A stretch of 64,000 nt of DNA from Aurelia coerulea (lineage: Eukaryota > Cnidaria > Scyphozoa > Semaeostomeae > Ulmaridae): contig CM076958.1 of the NCBI GenBank assembly GCA_039566865.1, forward strand, positions 2,666,001-2,730,000. The letters are read 5' to 3'. Position 1 is the stretch's first letter. Each line of letters begins with the position of its first letter. A model generated the notes under the pieces. The model did no database searches, was not told where the DNA came from, and saw nothing but the letters and a program-made list of their open reading frames with translations. Below are positions 44,076 through 56,179 of this stretch, in pieces. The translations under genes were made by a program, and so were the position numbers.

Positions 44076-45446
44076 TATCATGTGTTAAAATGTGGAGGCG
44101 GAAAAATGTTCAAAATACAGTTTAAATCATGGACCTAGAAATAAATTATATTTAGTAGTTCCTTTGCCTTAATAACTGAAATCTTATAAATTTACGATCT
44201 ACCCCATTTTGAAGCATACTACGTGAATCTTTAACAAGACGCCCTTCATATGTACCAAACTCTCAGATCATAAAAAATTAAGAAAACACGAGTACTGGAA
44301 ACTAAATTTTTGATATAGTCTCGTAAATCTGATTTATATTCAACTGTGTTACTTGCAAAGTATCACTAGAAATCGTTTCAGGAAAACGTCCGCACGAATG
44401 AACAAATACACTTTCCCCTTCCCAACGTTGAGCCAAACCAAAAATTTATTGGTCAGTTCGAAAGAGAAGCGTCTGAAATCTCACAATATCGAAAGTATTG
44501 GGGGGGGGGGGGTTTCTGCCTGTTAAGAAACTTTCGGTTGCATTCAAGTAACATTTTAAGAAACTGTTACTACCAGGCCACATTCTTAATTCTATGAGAA
44601 AGAATATACCTATGTATTTCATAAAACGTTGCCTCCCATCTCAAGTCGTTTACCCAGCACCATATCGAACAATGTACCTAAATGAATGACAATGAAAAAA
44701 TACTAATGACCCATGTTCCCACTAGTTATAAAGTTAGTTGCTGCCCGTAGAGGGTCAAAAACTTGATAAAAATTCGATCTGTTAGATCCGTTGTGGCATA
44801 TGACTAACTCACTTCCTATTTCTTATAAACCAATGTTTTCCTTCTTGAGTTAATCCAAATGTAAGAAGCCTTCTTCGCCTTAGTCACAAAAACACGTTTT
44901 ATATTTTTGTATCATATTTTTGTGGATTCGAAGGTAATTTAGAGAATTAAGAATTTTCAAATTAACTTCTCTTTCTGCTAGCTTTCCAGAAAAACAGGAT
45001 AAAGTGTTCGTTTGATTTTGCCGCTGAACATTTTAATTTAAAATAAGAAAACAGGATCGTGCATGACAAGTTTGTGTCTTGAACTATTTCAAAATTTGCA
45101 AGTCAACATTGCTTGGAATTTCCTCACGTTTCTCGTGGCTGAAATATTCTTAGATATACATACTCAAAAACTGTTGTGTTTATGAATGAATGTCTTTACC
45201 TGACATATACAGTTTTACACAAATTTGCTTAGAAAATGCAGCTAACGATGATTTCTCGATAAAAACAGAAGATTCTTGAAAAGCAAACAAAAAATGCTTT
45301 CTGGTAGTAGTATAAGCATGATTTGGAATTTGTTTGTCAACAGATGTCATTGGTTTAGTTACTTTATCAAGAATGTTTTTGGATACGTTTTCGTTTTTCA
45401 AAAAATTGACCGCATTGGCAAAGAAACAAAAATCAAAGGACCTCTA
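44076..45446. other. No gene seen
   Basis: AT-rich sequence with a G run near 44500. A minus-strand open stretch at 45195-45265 ending in a donor-like GTCAG/GTAAAG was considered as an exon, but has no recognisable motif. Confidence 0.45.
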
Positions 45447-45734
45447 CGGTGTCTCACGGAGTGCTGAAATCAAATTTCAGACAACTATTAAGTCAAGCAC
45501 AGGGCAAGTAGCCCACAGTTGATTTGTCTCCTCTATACGAATACTCAATTGGGAATCCTTCCCAAAAGCCGAAGCGTAAACTCAACACTCCGGTGTCTCA
45601 CGGAGTGCTGAAATCAAATTTCAGACAACTATTAAGTCAAGCACAGGGCAAGTAGCCCACAGTTGATTTGTCTCCTCTATACGAATACTCAATTGGGAAT
45701 CCTTCCCAAAAGCCGAAGCGTAAACTCAACACTC
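45447..45734 (+). repeat. Exact 144-bp tandem duplication
   Basis: The unit starting CGGTGTCTCACGGAGTGCTG at 45447 is repeated from 45591 with no difference seen across 144 bases. It is either a very recent duplication or an assembly artefact. Confidence 0.97.
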
Positions 45735-46265
45735 CATAGCGTACACGACACTAGGCGTTCGCAGCGGAGGACTGCTTAGGCTGCACGCAGGATATCCAAA
45801 GGGCTTTCACAAATTGGCAAAACTGATTGATCAAAAAGATTCATCACAGCCGCATGCTGATAAAATTGGCTAGTCTTCCTTGAATTTGCGAAAAATGCTA
45901 CGATCGCAAAAGCTGCGAAGAACTATTCTTGTGACCCTTGCCATGTTTATGGTCCATGGCCTTTCGCAAATGGATAGAGTGCTTGATCAAAGTCTCATTA
46001 CATATATGTGACAACAGCCTGGTAAACTTCGTTGGCTTGGTTGCATTGGTGACAGCCAAATTTAATATTTGGTATATATGAAAAACCTGTGTTAATTATC
46101 CGTTAAAAGGGTAGTTGTGGTTGCAAATAGGAATGAAGTGAAATAATCTTCTCACGTTGACAGATTTGGACACATGAACTTTGAATCGCTTAGCCCGGTA
46201 AATTTCCTCAAATGAAGGGTTTAAGTTCGTTGAACAATGTCTTGCTTAAGGAGACAAGGAGTATA

Positions 46266-46430
46266 CAGGGCCGTAGGAAGAAGCTTCGGATTGGGGGGGG
46301 GGGGGGGCAATTGTTCTTAAAACAATAGAGAACAATACATCTAATTAAGTCATGTGACGTAGCACCATTGTTTTAAAAAATTATTGGGGGGGGGCTTGAG
46401 CCCCCCTACCCCCCGCTTCCTACGGGCCTG
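46266..46430. mobile_element. hAT-like MITE, 165 bp, with G and C tracts
   Basis: Termini CAGGGCCGTAGGAAG and the inverse ending CTTCCTACGGGCCTG. GAGTATA is duplicated at 46259-46265 and 46431-46437. A 7-8-bp duplication and CAGGG start fit hAT. The interior has two G runs and a GAGCCCCCC tract. Confidence 0.85.
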
Positions 46431-46634
46431 GAGTATAACTTCCATCCCAGCTAAAATGACGCTTTGCGAACGTTGCTTTCTTGGAATATCATCGAGAAAT
46501 CGAGGCAGGACGTTGTCGTTCGCAAACATAACGGGGGTTCGTATCGTGGCATTTAGCAAGCTGCTTCTGCAAAATATACAGCATCCGAACATTTCGTAGT
46601 AAGAGAAATATCAAAGCAGAATTTCGAGTATATA

Positions 46635-46905
46635 TACGATATAAATGCAGAAAACCCATAGTTTTTGAATGTCTGCAATAAGCACACGTCTTTCACTCTT
46701 CCTGGTTACGACGTAAAGATTCGACGTTACATCGTAAAATGACTTAAAATAGAAATAGGCTGTATTTTCGAATAATATTGAAGAGTTCTGAAAATTCCAA
46801 CCGTAGAATCAAGGCAAAATAGCTGAAGTTTTTCAAAGAAATAAATTATCAAATTTACACCAACATTTTTTAAGGATTTTGAGCCTTTGCTACGTATCTT
46901 GACAT
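46635..46905. mobile_element. Half copy of palindromic MITE family 1
   Basis: Contains CCATAGTTTTTGAATGTCTG, GTCTTTCACTCTT and the arm ending GGATTTTGAGCCTTTGCTA. The other arm is missing. Confidence 0.7.
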
Positions 46906-47349
46906 TTGACAACTAATTGATACTTTTACATGGCCCTGACCCTGTCCCATAATGGTTTTAAGTTCAAATATAGCTTGAACTTTAAATTAAAAGGTTGTGC
47001 TCCTGATGAAAGGTGCCTTGCCGATGAAATGTCTATATGCTAAGACCTTGAACTGTATCATTGGAACACACACGAGCGTACCATCAATCAAACAAATTTT
47101 CTTCGTATTTCGCTTGAAATTGACAAGGCTAATTTGAAAGCTGATCTTCGAGCGAGCAATGTGGGTAGACCCAAATAAAATATTTCACCGTTTTAAAAAT
47201 AACCAAGTTTTGATTTATACAAAAAGATCAGCAAACGTTATCTTTGCGTCAATGAAGGATGGGTCAAATTAATTCCAGAAGGCGACTGAAAATCCATTTG
47301 ATATCAACTCCATTTTTGTCATCGTTGTATCGTTAATTTTGTTATGTCC

Positions 47350-47945
47350 CTGAGGCAATCCATAGCGCCCTCCGTGCCTAATTTTCCCTTACCATAAATT
47401 AGCATCAAGTAGCAGAAAACATTAATCTACTAGCTTTGCTTACTTGAAATGCATTTTGATTGGTTCATTTCAAATTAATGCACTAACCCGGGGGGGGGGG
47501 TACTTGACTAGAGACGTGACGGGGGTGTGCGGAAAACCTCTCCACACCCTGCACCCTGTCACATAAAAAATAGGCCAAAAGTATACCCTGTCGCATAAAA
47601 ATTTTGCATCTCAAATATAGTGTAGAACGCAATTTTTGCTTGTGATACCCTGTCGCATAAATTTTTTACCTATTACAATACCTTGTCGCATAATTTTCGT
47701 TAGAAAAGGACACCCTGTCGCATAATTTCTACCGTAAAAGGACACCCTGTTGAGCGGCACATCCCGTCAGGTCAAGTATGGGAGAACCCCCCTCCCCCCC
47801 GGGTGCACTGATCACGACTCTCTTCCAACTGTATTTTGAACATCCCTGAGCCAATCGATACTTAGTGCCCTCCACACCTAACTTTCTCTAGCAATAAATT
47901 AGAATCAACCAGCAGAGAGCATTAATCAACTAGCTTAGCGTTTTA
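47350..47945 (+). repeat. Pair of about 95-bp direct repeats around a G-tract element
   Basis: TCCCTGAGGCAATCCATAGC at about 47347 and TCCCTGAGCCAATCGATACT at about 47845 start two similar stretches (both with ATAAATTAGNATCAA and CATTAATC-ACTAGCTT). Confidence 0.8.
47487..47803. mobile_element. G-tract-ended element 1 with internal short repeats
   Basis: Left end CCC then 11 G and TACTTGACTAGAGACGTGAC; right end the inverse, GTCAGGTCAAGTATGGGAGA then a C tract and GGG. TGCACT lies at both outer sides. Inside, ACCCTGTCGCATAA recurs about six times (47548 to 47745). Confidence 0.75.
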
Positions 47946-50540
47946 TATTTCCATTGGCATCATATCGGGCTGCCGCCATACAGCTCAAGCTTCGTGTGGT
48001 TAGCCCTTCCTGTTTTGTAATGCTTATTGAAAAAGTGAGCAGCGAATTATATGATCAAACGAAAGGTCAAGCCATCGGTTTTGCATCCAACGTGTCTCTC
48101 CATGAAGTGTACTTACAGAGGCTGTCTTTTGGTTTTGATAGCCATTCTAAGGGCGAGGAAAAGCAAAATCGAGATAGGGCCCCCAAGGGGAGAGGGGGTT
48201 AGCTCCCATATATGAGGGTGCCATCATTTGAGGGTTGTTTTTCAACAATAATGTTCTTGAGTCTGTTCATATACAGCATTTCGAACGAAATGACTTAGCA
48301 TCAGGTTGTTACTTTTGTCTGTTGTTTTTGGCAATTGAAGAATGAGGTGATACACATAGTATGCAAACAGAGAAAGGTCACATAATTTAATTTTGGTTAT
48401 ACAGTGTGGTAAAGATCATGAAAAATTAAAAAAATATCAATAAAATTTGATAAAAATTGATGACTGCGTCCTATATGAAATTTAGCGCCAAAATATCATA
48501 CTTATGAGATCATGGTTTTAAAAAAATTAAGTAGAACTCGCATTAGCCATTCATAGTTACCTTTCATGCAACATGCAACTTTCTACCAACACACACTCTA
48601 CCAACGCTCTGCACAAATAAATCTCCTGAAGTCACGAAGCGAACTGATGCCTAACACAAATCCATTGTCAAACCAGATTTATGACTTGGTAGTAAGCTAC
48701 TTTCTGGTTTTGGTCAAAGATCTCAACCTCGCATGCGATAGCAGAAGAATACCAGGTCAAACCGTTCGTGACTAATAACTAAATTAGTAGCCTCTTGACA
48801 CAAGTCAAACCAACCTTTTGGTTAAGTTTTCTTTCTCTTAAAGTGTCCTTCACTTTCGGAATAATAATTTTTGGTAAAAACAAACCTAAAATGCTGGTAT
48901 TTGACCGAACTGACTCCAATATGTCGAGAGCTGTTTTAACCACTATTTCCTTGCAATGTAAGTCTGTTCCCACTAAATTTTGTACTGCTCCATCTACAAT
49001 GCTGTATGTTCCAATCTATAGGTAACACAACGACACTCTTGACTTGATCAAACTGTTCAGATATGACAATCCTATTCACTGGTTTTCTAAATTTTTCGCA
49101 GCATAGATGGTTGAAACAAGTTCCGTTCAATTCAAATCCTAAACATGGCTCTCAAGATTTTCTCTATTGACAGCTGCATTGAAACGTCGATACTGAGGCT
49201 CTCAAATGTGTCCCAGACTGGCTGTTCCAATAAAACTGTCCCATTCAAAAAGCTTGCAGTAAGTGAGCCAATACATCAAAGATTACTGCAAAAGTGACAC
49301 CAAATAATAACCTGCAAAATTCCCTTTCCAACTGGCATTAAATCAGATGGCATGCGAAGGCGACTGTCACAAAATCAGGGACAGATGTCTGTACCACTCC
49401 TCGGAGCCCTTGTACTTCCAGTAACTGCAGGTCTTGTGATGCAAAAACGTGGCTAATTAAAAACTGTGGCTTACGACAAGTGTATCAAAACCTGTTAGAC
49501 GCTTGGTAAGACTTTAATTACCCTATCTCCCCTTCTTAAATCTATCGATCATCATGCAATTATCTTATTTTCTGATTCGCAGACAAGATTAAGAAACCAC
49601 ATGAAAGAATTCTTTCAAGGCATGTTGGTACCAAATGACAATAACTGTCTGCTGAAACAGCAAAATTAATTACCCTCTTTGTTGTGCACAGTAGCGACCA
49701 CTGTTATATTTAGACGATTGTTTTAGGAACAATGAGGGACAAAGAGTCAATGTTTGACTGATCGGTGATTGAGAAAACTCCACATGGTTCCATGGGGGTT
49801 GATTATATTTTTTTGGATGAAAATTCATCACGAAGTCTCGTTTGCTAGTAAAATAAACTTTCAAGGAAACCAAGAGTAGCAGATTTTGAGATCTCAGATC
49901 AGGAGATCATTTTGCACGTGAAGGGTAGCCTTTAGGTGACTCACGAAAACCATTTGTAACTAAATGATAAACTCAGATGAAGATCTGCGTTTTCATTTTG
50001 CAAGATTAGATTGATAATTTGTCGTAATTTCACTCCTTGCCTGAACTGATATATGGCTGCAACTACCTCACTAAAGCGAGAACAACAACCATCAATTCAA
50101 TTCAACGCGCAAAAGCGGAGGGACTTGAATTGTGAATCTGGTAGTCATTTACTACATAAAAGATGAAATTAGTGCCGATTTCATTTCAAACAAACTGATG
50201 ACCATGAGTTGCCACAAGGATCCTTTGGTAGTCTTCTCATGTTTCTTCGGTAATAACGCGAAGAGGGGAAAGCATTGTTTTGAAATGCCACACCTATGGC
50301 CTAAATATGCAAAGTTGTTAGAAACATTTTCTGATCTTCATAAACAAGCCAATCCTTCCCTAAATTATCGATGATTATGTCATGAAATTTATTTCCTTAC
50401 AACAAGCTGGAGCCTGAAACAGCAGAAAGAACGGAGAAAAGAAAAGAAACAGCCAGACACCTTTAGATAGGCTCCGCAGGGTCTCTAAAATCATTCTGAA
50501 GGGAGATATAAAAAGAAAACCAACTCAAACAAGTAAATAT
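47946..50540. other. No confident gene; possible decayed element coding
   Basis: On the minus strand, 48940-49440 contains several adjoining protein-like pieces in shifting frames (LEVQGLRGVVQTSVPDFV, QPVWDTFESLSIDVSMQL, NRIVISEQFDQVKSVVVL). On the plus strand a compact frame at 50132-50374 contains MSCHKDPLVVFSCFFGN. These look like remnants of an unidentified mobile-element protein. Confidence 0.3.
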
Positions 50541-50640
50541 TCTCCTTTAATTCAATTCCTTTGGGAGGTCAAATTTTTCAATTCAGTTCCTGTGGGAAAG
50601 TGAATTTTCTCTTTAATTCAATTCGTTTTGGAGCCTGAGA
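50540..50640 (+). repeat. Three-unit minisatellite, about 40-45 bp
   Basis: TTTAATTCAATTCCTTTGGG and variants recur three times. Confidence 0.75.
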
Positions 50641-50759
50641 AAATAATTCTCACCTGGAGAAATTGTTCTGCAATAAATAGAATCCTTTACATTGGCAAAC
50701 TAAATTATCTTTCTCAAGGACGAACCAAAGACCTAATATATCCTGGGCGTAGAAGGACA

Positions 50760-51490
50760 ACTTAAGGAGCAGATTAAATAGAAATTTGAAATCAAATCTA
50801 GTTTGAAAAATCGATATGACTAAATGAATTATATTTCAACTTCCTTTTTAACCTGACCGAAGAATACAGCTCCACCTATTTTGATATCAAAGCATATGAT
50901 TTCCATTTGAGGCTCTTTGGCTCAAGCCTAACTTAGGCCACAAACAAGTCATAAGGAAAACTTTACCATGTTTAAACTTCCTCGTTAACTTAATTTAGGA
51001 GACTGGCTTTAAATTTTTTTGTATCAAACATCTGGTGTTCATCAACAGCTCCTCAGAAACAGGCCTAATTTAGGGCACAAGCGAATGTCAATACGCAAGT
51101 AATCTAATTGTGAAAAAATCGATAGGGCTAACTGAATTATATTTCAACTTCCTGTCCAACTTGATTAACTGAAAGACTCCACCTTCTTCTATGTTAAAAC
51201 ATTTTATTTTCATCAAAAGCTCCATTGGCCTAATTTAGGCCACCAAACATATCCTGTAAGATTTAACTAAAGTATTGAAATAAAATTCGAAAGTAAATTC
51301 AGTGTGAAAACTCATTATGACTAACTGAATTATATTTCGACTTTCTCTGTTGATGAAAATCTATCAAGAAATAGGCCTAATTAAGAAATACACCGTATTT
51401 AAGCCACCTAAAGAAACGATTTGCAAACTCCTTCCTTTCTGCAACAACGAGATCAACAAAATCCGTCAAAATCGAGCATGCTGAATTAGG
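50760..51490 (+). repeat. Degenerate tandem array with GGCCTAATTTAGGCC
   Basis: GAATTATATTTCAACTTCCT and close variants occur near 50825, 51132 and 51325. Each is followed by a GGCCTAA/TTAGGCC motif (near 50929, 51062, 51229, 51374 and 51484). Units are uneven, about 150-195 bases. Confidence 0.7.
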
Positions 51491-51926
51491 CCTGGATATT
51501 CGCATATCACGAATCTTACAAGACTTGCTGTAAGGTAGAAATCTACGCAAATGATGATGGCTATACTAATTCATCAGTTTGACTAAATTCCCTAAAAAAC
51601 AAAAAGGCACCAAAGAATCCTGCTATTGCATTTAGAATTTTGTCTCCAATTTCAGGAACGCTAAATTCCTAATGATTTCAACATGCTACCTTCACAAAGA
51701 GAAAAACGATTAATGAAATTTTCAGGCTAACAAATGGACTGTTTTTGAAAACTTGAGGAATTGTTTGGACATTGATTGATCTAAGTTTCCTATCAAAAAA
51801 GTACACTTCTCTCCCTAATATTATGCACAAACAAAAGACAATTTTCAGTTTATACCTTCGCCTGCTCTTCTATCAGATCTGTATATGTATAGCTTGAACA
51901 TTTTAGCAATGAAGCAAATATTTAGA

Positions 51927-52003
51927 GCAAAGCAAAGCAAAGCAAAGCAAAGCAAAGCAAAGCAAAGCAAAGCAAAGCAAAGCAAAGCAAAGCAAAGCAA
52001 AGC
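51927..52003 (+). repeat. GCAAA pentanucleotide microsatellite
   Basis: About 15 perfect copies of GCAAA in a row. Confidence 0.99.
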
Positions 52004-52529
52004 AGCCTTTAACAAAACCCTATAAACGGAGAGATAAAAGGATACTGTTTACCATAAAACTGACAAAAAGAAAGCTTCCAAGGCCATTACTTTTAACTCC
52101 AAGAAAGGCCGAAGCGTAACATTGTTTCTTAATCATGAGAAAATAATTTTGCTTTCGTATGTCTATTGATTTCGGTTCTCTTGTTTACCATATTCACAAA
52201 CAATCAATAACAATAGGATAACCCGATAAAGCCAATAAAGTATGAATTAATGAAATGAGTAGAATATTTACGTTGTACTTTTCACGTGCAATGACGTTCT
52301 TGAGGAAGATACAAGACCCACTTCTTCACCAAATAAGGCAAATCTACCGCATGTCAAAAAAAAGCAAACAGATTGGGTCCAGCCTAGCGACGAAAACATA
52401 GCTTTGATGAATGGCTAATCATTTCTAAACTGTTCCTCGATACTTAACTTGAACATGGATACCTTTCTCGTTGATATTCGTGATTTGAAAGTTGAAATAT
52501 TAACGTTGAAAGTTTAAATTTGCTGTTAC

Positions 52530-52632
52530 CTCCAAACCAAAGCTTTGGCCCGTTGGCATAAGCAAATTCCCAAAGCCTGATGGAAGGGACCTCAGCTCAA
52601 TGGATGGCTCTCGTGATTCACCAAACCGTTTC
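52530..52632 (-). CDS. Candidate upstream KIF26-like exon
   Basis: An open minus-strand stretch reads KRFGESREPSIELRSLP then SGFGNLLMPTGQSFGLE and ends at a good donor (GAG then GTAACAG) in phase 0, exactly the phase the 40546 exon needs. The acceptor (TTAAAG) has a weak pyrimidine tract. Composition looks coding and unlike the surrounding repeats. I cannot align it confidently to known KIF26 N termini, so membership of this gene is inference. Confidence 0.45.
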
Positions 52633-52919
52633 CTTTAATTTAATCAGAAGGTTCAAGTTATGAACAGGTTTTCTTTGTTGCTGGTTTGCAAGAGATTCTC
52701 TGATTTCTCTTTACTCATCCACTACTGCTAGTTGATAAATGTTTGCCTAACAGTAGGGCATATTTGGGGAATAAAAGACTCAGGCAAAATCACTTTGCCT
52801 TTATCAGATTTGAATCCTCTGTTTTACAAAATCTGCCCTTGTTCGTAACAGTTTCATGTCAGGCCTAACTCTACCTCAAGATAAATTGCCGAGGAGAGTA
52901 TACAGTAATAAAATCATAC

Positions 52920-52930
52920 CTATTTCTCAT
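52920..52930 (-). CDS. Possible first coding piece (ATG) of the kinesin gene
   Basis: A minus-strand ATG at 52930 reads Met-Arg-Asn and reaches a donor (AATAG then GTATGA) after 11 bases, leaving two bases. That phase fits the 52632 acceptor and would give MRNRKRFGESREPS. A frame stop lies just upstream, as a 5' UTR allows. It is very short and speculative. Confidence 0.18.
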
Positions 52931-52999
52931 TCGCCATCAAAACCTCCATGCCCATAGTCCAGTCTAGCCTGCGTACAGCCATGCTGCCATAGTTTTCAA

Positions 53000-54211
53000 A
53001 TTTTGCAGGAAATCAGACTCAACTGATTTTAGACAAGAATACCAACGAATCCCTGTGCCTGATCATGGCATCCTATTCTAATTTGAGTATCTAACGTGCC
53101 CACAGAACTCATCAGGGGTAAATTAGATTCACGAGTAGGCATTGATAATGCCAAGGTAAAGTGGGTGTTACTCTATATTAGGTGTGTATATGATAAAAAA
53201 CAGAATCGATGCCACAAAATGATACCACAAAATGTAAATAATCGAATAATAGGCCACGTCAGGCATTTTTATCAATTAAAATATGGCTTGATACATGATA
53301 CTAGCATCATAAAATATCAAATTTGTTTTACCACTGTTTAAATCAAGAGCACTTTGCTGTTTAATTTCGGTTTAATGATTTATCTAAGACCACCCTTTGA
53401 TGGCTTTTGTACAGTGTTCACAAAAAGGACCCAAAAGGGTGAAAAAAGACATCTCTGGCCTCCTACCCACACGACAAACCAAATTAATTACAACTCCTGC
53501 ATAGTCTCGTATCCATGCACCAAAAGCGACCATTCAAATAACAAAGAAACGTCAGTGGTGGACAACATTCTAGCCAAACTCTAACACATTCTGAAACAGA
53601 CACATTTTTCCATTAAAAAGACAACCAATAGGGTTCCGTACCACAAATTTTCCTGCGCTTGCCTCGGTAAGCAACAACTGTACAACTCGAATCAATGGAC
53701 AATCATTTCTGGAACAAAATATTTCGCTGATGGGGGCTTTCACCTCATATCGTCTCATGGTAATTCCTATGTGCCACTTTTCATGGTCATGTACTATTTT
53801 GGCACCGCTAACAACTCTAAAAAAACTCAATAACTCCCGTAATTTGGAGGCTAAAGGAAGGATAGGATCAACCACATCAGTAAAAATTGTAGAAATACCT
53901 CCCCCTACTCTCATTGAAAATGAATGAACTTCAAAAACTCATAAAGTGTCATTTCTCAGTCCATAATGCCTCAATAAATTTTACAAATGAACTGTGGTAT
54001 GGTAAGGAAATTGATAATTAATTAAACAATGAGGATATTGTGGTTAAATTAAAGAATATTAATGAGATACTAAATCAATTCTATGACCCAAAATTTCATT
54101 TACAGTAAATTGTAAGGCGCATCACTGAAGTACCATCAACAGTAACACTAACTAAAATTGCTATGAACATCGTTCAAACTGAGATACTTAATTTTACACA
54201 CACTGGAACAA
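53000..54211. other. No confident gene
   Basis: Open stretches on both strands around 53350-53930 (for example minus-strand ILPLASKLRELLSFFRVV) look more protein-like than their surroundings, but match nothing I recognise. Confidence 0.4.
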
Positions 54212-54804
54212 CAAGGGCAGATTTTGTAATACAATAGCATGAGTTGCTTTTGTTGACACCTCAATTCAAAGCGATTAGCGATCACAGACAAAGGAAATTC
54301 TCTCAACCAGTAATTCAAAACAAACAAAGCCGCAAAAGTTTCTCGGAAACCCAGGTAGCTAGCACGCTCGTTGTGCATTCCGAAATTATTTTTAAGGGCA
54401 AACATGAGCATAGATCGAAAGAAGAAGGATATATCTACACATATGCCGCGGGCATTTTATTTCTTTGGTCCAGAAGCTGAGCAGTAAATGTTTTGATAAC
54501 ACCCAAAAAAATAAGAAAATTGAATCGCCTCCTAAACGGTTTGTGAACCAAATAAATAAAATGCCCCCAGCAGATGTGTAGATGCATCCTTCTTCTTTCG
54601 ATCTATGCTCATGTTTGCCCTTAAAACCAATTTCTGGAATGCACACCGAGCGAGGTAGCTACCTGGGTTTCAAAGAAACATTTGCGGCTTTGTTTGTTTT
54701 GAATTGCTGGTTGAGAGAATTTCCTTTGTCTGCAATCCCTAATCGCTTTGAATTGAGGTGTCAACAAAAGCAACTCATGCTATTGTATTACAAAATCTGC
54801 CCTT
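54212..54804. mobile_element. Palindromic MITE, family 2, copy 2
   Basis: Termini CAAGGGCAGATTTTGTAATA and the inverse. Arms share CCAGGTAGCTAGCACGCTCG / CGAGCGAGGTAGCTACCTGG and GCTCATGTTTGCCC. The copy at 5708-6304 is more eroded. Confidence 0.9.
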
Positions 54805-56001
54805 GAAGATCCATCTTTTCCATCAATTCAATTAGACAGAGCACAACTTCCTAAATGGAATAATTCAATTCAATTCAATTCAAACAATATCAACAGTGTA
54901 AAAAGTGTTGTTGTTGTTGCGATAACTGAGATCATGTAGTGAATCTACATGTTGGTATCAAGGTTACTAAGGACGCTGGGCGAGACTCCCGAAGTTAGTC
55001 AACATTTTGTATAAATGTGATTATCAATCGCAGTTCGAGCATCCAGCATTTTCAGCTAACAGCGACAACTATGATGCTTGTGATAAGTCTAAAGCATCTT
55101 CGTCTTCAGGACCCTTACACTGTCTCTGGGCCCCTGAGTCCTGAGACAAAAATTCTTTCACAACATAGAAAGTCTTTCTCTACCTATTCTCAATTTATTC
55201 TTGACGTTTAGCGCTAACTAGCCTCTGCGAGGACTTAAAGTTACCTTGGAAACGTCAATCATTCTGATTCAGCTTCAAGGCACGCCTCACTCTCTGTCCA
55301 TGAATTCTGTGCCAAAACAAAGCTGGACTTACTGCACGAGACGTAGAACCAGTCAACCACAAAAGCGTGATTACTTTTCTCTCCATTTAATCAACAAACT
55401 AATTTGGGTTATCAGACAACCTCAGCACGTGAGGCAAGATCATTCATTTCTGCTTGCTTTTGGAACAAGCTGTAATTGCCGGACCACGGGCCCATAGATC
55501 TTTGAACTGTTAAGACCCGGGAATCAAGGCACCGGATGCCAAAATCTGTCGTCTTTGTGATCTTTAACTCGATTTTCAAACTTGGAGAACGGAATCGATA
55601 CAAAAGGAAACAAAGTTTTTCTAAATGACAATAGTTACGAGATGCAATATCACATCTGATAATAACAAAGATTGTCTGCTCAAAGGTCTTGAGAATCCAG
55701 CACTCTAGTGGTCCATAAGTCCACGGTCCAGTAAATAGAATACATAAACATTTGACTGGAGAGAAGTCAAATAGAACAAGCACCGCCTTGTTTATTTTCA
55801 TGCAAACATGATACTTTGCTTCTATCTTGTTTCGATCTAGCCTCATTGTTCTAGAATACATGAAGGCGGAGTTAAATTAATTGACCAGGGCTCGGTAAAC
55901 ATATTTTGGTACCGATGGAACAAACATGGAGCCGGAACTGACCTACACAAGTCTGGACACGTGGGAAGAGTGCACAACAAGCGTGGTATTTTCAAGTGGA
56001 A
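54805..56001. other. No gene seen
   Basis: A short CAATT repeat at 54866-54886 is present. An imperfect inverted pair of GGACCACGGGCCCATAG-type sequence occurs near 55481 and 55710. Confidence 0.45.
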
Positions 56002-56179
56002 TTGTTGGGGAGACGAGATACGCTTCGCCCGAGGAAACGCATGCTTCCCCCGTGCAGTAGGTTAAAGCTCATGCGCATTAGCGTTTTGGGGTTGAAGCTC
56101 TAACGAGCGCATGCGCTTTAACCCACTGCACGGGGGGCACATAGATTTACTCGGACAAAGGATCTCGTCTCCCCAACAA
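56002..56179. mobile_element. Near-palindromic MITE, 178 bp
   Basis: Termini TTGTTGGGGAGACGAGAT and ATCTCGTCTCCCCAACAA. Inner arms CCCCCGTGCAGT / ACTGCACGGGGGG and GCGCATGCGC match. GGAA lies at 55998-56001 and 56180-56183, a possible 4-bp duplication. It would fold into one long hairpin. Confidence 0.85.

Noticed and set aside
54148..54806. Similar open frames (with [13 protein letters not shown] and [10 protein letters not shown]) in all arms of the two family-2 palindromic elements, suggesting a hidden protein
   Set aside because: Indels between the copies shift the frame in the 5708-6304 arms, and the similarity is fully explained by base identity of the inverted arms.
55412..55861. Minus-strand frame of 149 codons as a gene
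   Set aside because: It mixes imperfect inverted repeats (CCACGGGCCCATAG type) and lacks any domain or splice context.
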